The position numbers and the translations under genes are program-made. Positions 59,191 to 64,000 of a stretch of DNA of 64,000 nucleotides are shown here, one piece after another (position 1 is the first letter of the stretch; every line of letters starts with the position of its first letter). The notes beneath the pieces were generated by a model. It was not told the DNA's origin. It did not search any database and saw only the letters and a program-made list of their open reading frames with translations. Origin of the DNA: Sphingomonas sp. (GTDB lineage: Bacteria; Pseudomonadota; Alphaproteobacteria; Sphingomonadales; Sphingomonadaceae); assembly GCF_003248515.1 (NCBI RefSeq), contig NZ_QFOB01000001.1, positions 124,001 through 188,000 of the forward strand. The letters run 5' to 3'.

Positions 59191-60087
59191 TCAAACCGCG
59201 AACGCGACGTCCTCGGCCGCCTGCAATCTTTCTATGTCCTGGCGCGGCGGCGCGCCGAACAGGCGGCGATATTCGCGGCTGAACTGCGAAGGGCTGTCAT
59301 AGCCGACGGCGAAGCCCGCCGAGCCCGCGCTCGCGCCAGCCACCAGCATCAGCCGGCGTGCTTCCTGCAGGCGCAACTGCTTCTGGTAATCCAGCGGGGT
59401 CATGCGCGTGATCGCCTTGAAATGGGCATGAAGCGAGGAAGGGCTCATGCCCGCCGCGCTGGCGATGTCATCGATCCGCAATTGCGTGTGGAAGCCATTG
59501 CGGATCGTTGCGATCGCGCGGCCCACCTGGCCGATATGGCTATCCACCGATGCCAGGTGGCGCAGCATCGGCCCGTGCGGCCCGGTGAGCAGCCGATAGA
59601 GGATCTCGCGCTCGATCAGCGGCGCCAGCGTCGCGATGCTTTCCGGACGATCCAGTAGCCTCACCAGCCGGCAGGCCGCATCGATCAGATCCGGATCGCC
59701 GGGATAGACGGCCAGCGCGGAAAGGTCGTGCCGGGGGCCGGCGCCGCCTTCCGCCACGATCAGGTCCGCCAGCGCGCTCTGGTCCAGATCGATCTTGCAG
59801 CACAGATAGGGCGCATCGGCGCTGGCCTCCAGGACATGTCCCACCAGCGGCAGATCGACCGAGACGAGCAGATAGCGCGCGGCATCGTAGACAACCTTGC
59901 GATCGCCCAGCGATACGCTCTTGGCACCCTGGGCGATCAGGCAAAGAGATGCCTCATAGACGGCGGGCACGGGTTCGCTCGGCCCATTGGCCCGGATCAG
60001 CGTGAGGCGCGGCACGTTCGTCCCGGCCATGCCCGTATGCGGGGCGTGGCGGGTGATCGCGCTGGCGAGATCGGCGATGCTGTTCAT
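59191..60087 (-). CDS. AraC-family transcriptional regulator
   Basis: This 298-residue protein has an N-terminal cupin-like AraC_N ligand domain (PAVYEASLCLIAQGAKSVSL) and two C-terminal helix-turn-helix motifs (IDDIASAAGMSPSSLHAHFK; ASAGSAGFAVGYDSPSQFSR). It is transcribed away from an SDR gene 147 bp apart. It most likely activates or controls that gene in response to an unknown small molecule, as is common for this regulator-SDR arrangement. Confidence 0.93.
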   Translation of the reverse strand: MNSIADLASAITRHAPHTGMAGTNVPRLTLIRANGPSEPVPAVYEASLCLIAQGAKSVSLGDRKVVYDAARYLLVSVDLPLVGHVLEASADAPYLCCKIDLDQSALADLIVAEGGAGPRHDLSALAVYPGDPDLIDAACRLVRLLDRPESIATLAPLIEREILYRLLTGPHGPMLRHLASVDSHIGQVGRAIATIRNGFHTQLRIDDIASAAGMSPSSLHAHFKAITRMTPLDYQKQLRLQEARRLMLVAGASAGSAGFAVGYDSPSQFSREYRRLFGAPPRQDIERLQAAEDVAFAV

Positions 60088-60234
60088 GCCTCACCTGATC
60101 CACGAGCCCGCGCCGCGCCGCAACCGGCAAGGCCGCGATTTGGAGGATCGTGCAAGCCCTTCGGGCGATCGGCCTAACGCTTCGCCGCGCCTGACGTCAC
60201 CTTGATCCCGACATTCCAAGCGAAAGGAAAGATC

Positions 60235-60960
60235 ATGTCGGGCGTGAAGGACAAGGTTGTGCTGATCAGCGGAGCATCCAGCGGCATCGGCGAGGCGACG
60301 GTGCGCGAACTGGCGGCGGCCGGCGCCAACCTCTTCATCGGTGCGCGCCGCGGCGATCGGCTGAAGGCGCTGGCCGCGGAGCTGGGCGAGACGGTGGCGT
60401 GGAGCGAACTGGACGTGACGGACGAGGCGAGCTTCGATGCGTTCGTCGCCGCCGCCGAGGCGCGGTTCGGACGGATCGACGCGCTCGTCAACAATGCCGG
60501 CGTGATGCCGCTCTCGCCGCTCGCCGCGCTGAAGCGGGACGAATGGAAGCGGATGATCGACGTGAACATCCACGGCGTGTTGAATGGCATCGCCGCCGTC
60601 CTGCCCCGCTTCGTGGCGCAGAAAGGCGGGCATGTCGTGAACGTCGCGTCGGTGGGCGCGCATCTCGTGCTGCCGACGGCGGCCGTCTATTGCGGCACCA
60701 AATATGCCGTCTGGGCCATCACGGAGGGCCTGCGCCAGGAGCATGACGAGATCCGCTCCACGATCATCTCGCCAGGCGTGACCGCGACCGAACTGGGCGA
60801 CGACATCAGCGATCCGCAGGTGGCCGCCGCGCTCAAGGAATGGCGGCAGAAATCGCTCACGCCCGATGCGATCGCCCGCGCGATCCGCTATGCGCTGGAA
60901 CAGCCCGAGGGGGTGGACATCAACGAGGTGATCGTCCGCCCCACCGCCGCCAACATGTGA
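60235..60960 (+). CDS. Short-chain dehydrogenase/reductase
   Basis: This 241-residue classical SDR has the cofactor loop GASSGIG (13-19), NNAG (86-89) and catalytic Ser139, Tyr152 and Lys156 (YCGTK). ATG 60235 follows GAAAGGAAAG, a strong ribosome site; an in-frame start 33 bp upstream is less likely. Probably the target of the divergent AraC regulator. Substrate not predictable; the YxxxK group acts on many ketones or alcohols. Confidence 0.95.
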   Translation: MSGVKDKVVLISGASSGIGEATVRELAAAGANLFIGARRGDRLKALAAELGETVAWSELDVTDEASFDAFVAAAEARFGRIDALVNNAGVMPLSPLAALKRDEWKRMIDVNIHGVLNGIAAVLPRFVAQKGGHVVNVASVGAHLVLPTAAVYCGTKYAVWAITEGLRQEHDEIRSTIISPGVTATELGDDISDPQVAAALKEWRQKSLTPDAIARAIRYALEQPEGVDINEVIVRPTAANM

Positions 60961-60981
60961 GGCGCGCACGATCGCCCATCC

Positions 60982-61060
60982 CGGCCTTCGGAGCGCCCGC
61001 CAGCCTCCCGAAGGCCGATCCCTGCGCCCGTCGTCCGGCCCATGCCGGCCGGACGACGGG
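60982..61060. terminator. Two hairpins between convergent SDR and membrane-protein genes
   Basis: CGGCCTTCGG/CCGAAGGCCG (60982-61017) and the perfect 14-bp stem CCCGTCGTCCGGCC/GGCCGGACGACGGG with a 6-nt loop (61027-61060). The second ends 6 bp before the stop of the minus-strand gene. Likely a bidirectional transcript end; no U run. Confidence 0.55.
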
Positions 61061-61066
61061 CATGCC

Positions 61067-62731
61067 TCAAAGCTTGTCCGTCTTGGGCGTCGGGATCTTG
61101 GCAGGATCCGATCCCGGCGCGCGGCGCTTCTTCTTCGGCGGCCGGGGCAGGTTGGGCATCGGCAGATATTTGTGCTCGGGCATCACCCGGTAGAGGATGC
61201 CGCGCTTCTCGCCCGTCCAGATCGGCATCAGGCCGGGGAAACTCGCCCAGCTCTTCTGCGGCAGATTGATGAGCCACACATAATCGAAGGCGCCGCGCGG
61301 CAGCGCGTTGACGGCCTCCGGGAAGGTCTTGGCGTCCGCCTGCCGGCAGCGGAAGGGCCGCAATATCTGGCTCGGATCCTTGTCGTAATCGTCGGGCGGC
61401 ACATATTTCACCACCAGCAACTGCGCGCCCGGATCGGCCCACTGGCCGTTCATGAAGGCGCCGCGCCGCACGATCGCCATCGATCCCAGATGATCCATGC
61501 GGGTCGTTTCCCACTGGCTCAGGCACTGGAGCGATGCCTGCACGAACACGCGGCTATAGGGCCGGATATGATCCAGCGCCTCCAGCTGGCGCTGGTTGGC
61601 CGCATCGTGATGCGCGAAACTCACCGTCAGCATCGCCAGCCGGCCCGCATAGAAAAGCACCGCCGCCGCCGCCACCGCCGCCGATTGCCAGCGCACGTTG
61701 CTCTTCAGCGTCAGCGCGATCGTGCCAACGGCGATCACATAGGGCGCCAGCCGCATATCCGCATAAGCCGAGTTCAGCAGGATGCGCGGCAGCAGCGCAT
61801 AGGCGATCATCAGCATCAGGCTGGCAATGCCCAGCGTCCGGTTCATCCGCACCCAGACACCGCCGAGCCCGAAGGCGATCAGCCCCCACAGCAGATAGAC
61901 GCCGGCAATATCCACCACCATCCAGTGGGTGCGCAGCGACGAGAGCAGGTAGATGTATTTCGCGCGCCAGAAGAAGAAGTCGGCATTGGCGCTCGTCCCC
62001 TCCGCCGCCTGATCGCTCGCACGCCATGCGAGCAGCAGCAGGATCGGCGGCGCGATCGAGAGGCAGGCCCAGCCGCCATTCCACAGCGATCGCCAGAAGC
62101 CCTGCCCCTGATCGCGCTGGCGCACCACCTCCGCCGCATAGGCGAGCAGGCAGAGCACCGCCCAGCCGAAGACATGGACGACGGTAAGCGCGATGCCGAT
62201 CGGCACGAACAGCCAGTTCCGCAGGCGGAACCGCCCCTGGCGCCCAAGACGGAGCCACAGGGCGAAGGCGTTGAGCGCCAGCGCCATCGAGAAACTGAAA
62301 TTCAGGAAGCCCCAGATGAAGGGGAAGCTGTAGGTCAGCGGCAGGGCGAACAGGGCCGGTGGTGTCACCCGCCCATGCGCTTCCCTGGCCGTCCACAGCA
62401 GGCCCGACGCCATCAGCACCGGGATCGCGATCACGATCAGCTTCAGGCCCAGTTCCAGCCCGAACAGGCGGGCCATGGGAATGATCGCGATATCCACGCC
62501 CAGATTGGCGAGGAAGCGCCATTCATAGCCGAAATAGAGCTGGCGCAGCGGCGAACTGGGATCGCTGATCTCGACGCGATAGCGGCCCATATGGCCGGGT
62601 AGGTCGGTCAGCGGCGGGGTGATCGGCCAGATCAGCGGGATCGCCGCCGCCAGCGCCATCAGCGTGAGGAACCAGCTGCTGTTCCACCACCCCTTGGGCG
62701 GGATGGACGAAGGAAGCGCGGGCCGGAACAT
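61067..62731 (-). CDS. Large polytopic membrane protein, possibly GT-C-like
   Basis: This 554-residue protein has about eleven TM helices and a C-terminal soluble region rich in Lys/Pro (PPKKKRRAPG). The first loop reads ITPPLTDLPGHMGRYRVEIS; an acidic residue near the first TM is common in GT-C glycosyltransferases. The soluble part has an IRPYSRVFVQASLQC and cysteine-containing PFRCRQADAK. No firm family assignment. Shares general layout with the STT3-like protein at 56.8 kb, so both may act on surface polysaccharide. Confidence 0.6.
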   Translation of the reverse strand: MFRPALPSSIPPKGWWNSSWFLTLMALAAAIPLIWPITPPLTDLPGHMGRYRVEISDPSSPLRQLYFGYEWRFLANLGVDIAIIPMARLFGLELGLKLIVIAIPVLMASGLLWTAREAHGRVTPPALFALPLTYSFPFIWGFLNFSFSMALALNAFALWLRLGRQGRFRLRNWLFVPIGIALTVVHVFGWAVLCLLAYAAEVVRQRDQGQGFWRSLWNGGWACLSIAPPILLLLAWRASDQAAEGTSANADFFFWRAKYIYLLSSLRTHWMVVDIAGVYLLWGLIAFGLGGVWVRMNRTLGIASLMLMIAYALLPRILLNSAYADMRLAPYVIAVGTIALTLKSNVRWQSAAVAAAAVLFYAGRLAMLTVSFAHHDAANQRQLEALDHIRPYSRVFVQASLQCLSQWETTRMDHLGSMAIVRRGAFMNGQWADPGAQLLVVKYVPPDDYDKDPSQILRPFRCRQADAKTFPEAVNALPRGAFDYVWLINLPQKSWASFPGLMPIWTGEKRGILYRVMPEHKYLPMPNLPRPPKKKRRAPGSDPAKIPTPKTDKL

Positions 62732-62805
62732 CCGCCCGCCTTACGAAGTAGGAGGCACAGGCGGCAAGAGGCTAGGTCGGATCGATCCTCATCCCCGTGC
62801 CCGCC

Positions 62806-62818
62806 GGGGGGGGGGGGG
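62806..62818. repeat. 13-G homopolymer in an intergenic region
   Basis: An uninterrupted run of 13 G lies about 75 bp upstream of the membrane-protein ATG at 62731 (minus strand). Tracts of this length are slippage-prone and can alter promoter spacing. They can also be sequencing or assembly artefacts. The remaining interval (62732-62929) holds no gene that I can support. Confidence 0.7.
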
Positions 62819-62929
62819 CAGATTAAAACACCGGCCCCCTTTCCGGCGCCCCCGCCTCCAGCCCCTCCCCCTCGGTCGCCCGGAACAGATCCGCACCGAA
62901 CGGCATCACCGAAAAACGGCCTCCCCAGC

Positions 62930-62958
62930 AAAAAGCCGGCGGGATCGCCCCCGCCGGC
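62930..62958 (-). terminator. Intrinsic terminator of the small Arg/Tyr-rich protein gene
   Basis: On the minus strand GCCGGCGGG, a 6-nt loop and CCCGCCGGC form a 9-bp perfect stem followed by five U residues (A run 62930-62934). It lies 24 bp past the stop at 62983. Confidence 0.82.
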
Positions 62959-62982
62959 CGCTCTCGCTCCCGAATGAACCGC

Positions 62983-63243
62983 TCAGCGGTAGCGCCAGCC
63001 GCCATGATAGCGATAGCGCTCACGCCACCAGCGATTCTGATACCAATAGCCGCGCCCCGGATAATGGCGGCCGACGACATAGCGCTCGCGCACCACGACG
63101 GTGCGGCCATTGGGGCGGCAACGGCCCGCCGGCCCGCGATGGAAGCCTGCGCCGCAGCCCTGCGCCGCATCGGCGGGCGCGCTTGCGGCGACACCGGCGA
63201 TGGCGGCGCTTGCCGCCAGCGCGATCGCGATCATTTTCTTCAT
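62983..63243 (-). CDS. Small secreted Arg/Tyr/Gly-rich protein
   Basis: This 86-residue protein has a signal peptide (MKKMIAIALAASAAIAGVA, cleavage near APADA). The mature part begins QGCGAGFHRGPAGRCRPNGR with two cysteines, followed by an Arg/Tyr/Trp-rich tail (GYWYQNRWWRERYRYHGGW). Similar GCGxxxHRxxxGxC proteins are common in Alphaproteobacteria and have no known function. A GGAGAGA ribosome site precedes ATG 63243. Confidence 0.85.
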   Translation of the reverse strand: MKKMIAIALAASAAIAGVAASAPADAAQGCGAGFHRGPAGRCRPNGRTVVVRERYVVGRHYPGRGYWYQNRWWRERYRYHGGWRYR

Positions 63244-63316
63244 TCCGTCTCTCCAACCCTGATGGGTGGGTGGCGAACGCCGCGTGCCGATCCGCGTTCC
63301 TCGGCTGGCCGCGCGA

Positions 63317-64000
63317 TCAGCCGCGACGCAGCCGCGCGATGAAGAAGCCGTCGGCGCCGCCCTCCGCTTCCAGCATCCCCGGCAGCACGCGCACCCAGCC
63401 CTCAGGGCTCGCGACGATTCCCCCCGGCAGTTCGCCCGCCTCGGGCGGCACGATCGCGAAGCCGCCGTGGCTCGCGAGGAAGGCCTCGATCGTGCGCTCG
63501 CCCTCGTCCGGCTCCAGCGAGCAGACCGCATAGACGAGCGTGCCATCCGGCTTCAGCGCGCCCGCCGCGCGCGCCAGCATCGCGCGCTGCCGCTCCGCCA
63601 ATTGCTGGATCGCGCGCGGGCGGACGCGATGGAGCACGTCGGGATGGCGCCGGAAGATGCCCGTGGCGGAGCAGGGCGCATCCAGCAGCACGGCATCCAC
63701 CGGCCCCTCCGGAGAGAAGGTAAGCGCGTCGCCGATCCTCACCGCCGCCGCCAGCTTCGTACGCGCCAGATTGTCGCGCATCCTTTTCACGCGATTTTCG
63801 GCCAGCTCCACCGCCGTCACCCGCCAGCCCGCGGCAGCCAGCTGCATCGTCTTGCCCCCCGGCGCCGCGCACAGATCCAGCACCGTACGCCCCGCGCCCG
63901 GCCCCAGCAGACGCGCAGGGAGGGAGGCCGCGATGTCCTGTGCCCAGAAGGCGCCGTCCTCGAATCCCTCCAGTTCGGTCATGCGCGTGCCGGCGGGCAG
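63317..64000 (-). CDS. RsmB-type tRNA/rRNA (cytosine-5) methyltransferase, C-terminal part
   Basis: The frame runs off the right edge of the window; 227 residues of the catalytic domain are present. SAM-binding LDLCAAPGGKTMQLAAAGWR, LDAPCSATGIFRRHPDVLHR with the motif IV cysteine, and the catalytic motif VYAVCSLEPDEGE (two-cysteine m5C methyltransferase family) are clear. Sphingomonad homologues are usually annotated RsmB (16S rRNA C967). The N-terminal NusB-like domain would lie outside the window. Confidence 0.9.
   Translation of the reverse strand: MPAGTRMTELEGFEDGAFWAQDIAASLPARLLGPGAGRTVLDLCAAPGGKTMQLAAAGWRVTAVELAENRVKRMRDNLARTKLAAAVRIGDALTFSPEGPVDAVLLDAPCSATGIFRRHPDVLHRVRPRAIQQLAERQRAMLARAAGALKPDGTLVYAVCSLEPDEGERTIEAFLASHGGFAIVPPEAGELPGGIVASPEGWVRVLPGMLEAEGGADGFFIARLRRG

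Noticed and set aside
61172..62602. 476-codon plus-strand frame opposite the 554-residue membrane protein
   Set aside because: The minus-strand product has proper TM helices; the plus-strand one is His/Gln/Arg-rich shadow sequence.
1..64000. CRISPR arrays, tRNA or rRNA genes, insertion sequences, prophage
   Set aside because: Reading both strands I saw no periodic repeats with spacers, no cloverleaf-like sequence and no transposase or phage genes.

Overview
The window is a chromosomal segment of a GC-rich alphaproteobacterium, most likely a member of the Sphingomonadales (Sphingomonas-like). The basis is the gene families present (UrcA-family protein, DUF4167 protein, HIG1-domain protein, sphingomonad-type short secreted proteins), the high G+C and the tightly overlapping operons. 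The genus is an inference; no rRNA or tRNA gene was seen in the window.

About half of the window (1-36202) is a flagellar locus interrupted by housekeeping genes. On the plus strand, fliF (3' part), G, H, I, J, K, L, M, N, O, P, Q, R encode the MS ring end, the switch/C ring, the export ATPase complex, the hook-length ruler and the export gate. A low-GC gene for a signal-peptidase-like protein is inserted between fliH and fliI. A translation block follows on the minus strand (hisS, prfA, a small secreted protein, prmC, and a DUF4167 gene), then ppa and an amidase on the plus strand. Flagellar genes resume at 18.2 kb: a lytic transglycosylase, motB and motA, the minus-strand hook-basal-body operon flgB to flgL, a divergent miniature second stator-like pair, flgA, flgM, flgN, flhA and fliA. 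flhB, flagellin, rpoN and a FlbD/FleQ-type activator are not in the window.

The flagellar control hierarchy can largely be read from the DNA. Sigma-54 promoters (TGGCACG-N4-TTGC type) lie before flgB, flgA and flhA-fliA. Palindromes CGGCAA-N4-TTGCCG, resembling Caulobacter ftr sites for FlbD, lie upstream of flgB and flhA. A locally consistent sigma-28 motif (TAAA..., 11-nt spacer, GCCGTTAA) lies before motA and the transglycosylase, with weaker versions before flgM and the second stator pair. The implied order is sigma-54 plus activator, then FliA, then motors, muramidase and the anti-sigma factor FlgM.

From 36.2 kb the window holds metabolic and membrane genes: UrcA-family protein, queuosine precursor transporter, aquaporin Z, ergothioneine genes egtBD, cobalamin adenosyltransferase, HIG1 protein, gluQRS, HNH nuclease, an ECF41 sigma factor with its carboxymuconolactone-decarboxylase partner and a recognisable ECF41 promoter, pepN, epimerase, EamA transporter, threonine aldolase, DUF885 hydrolase, argB, yggT, folD, marC, two polytopic glycosyltransferase-like membrane proteins, gtrA, an AraC/SDR divergent pair and the 3' part of an rsmB-type methyltransferase. 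Three copies of a related palindromic intergenic element occur at 41.3, 43.9 and 56.7 kb. Coordinates of short sites were counted by hand and may be off by a base.
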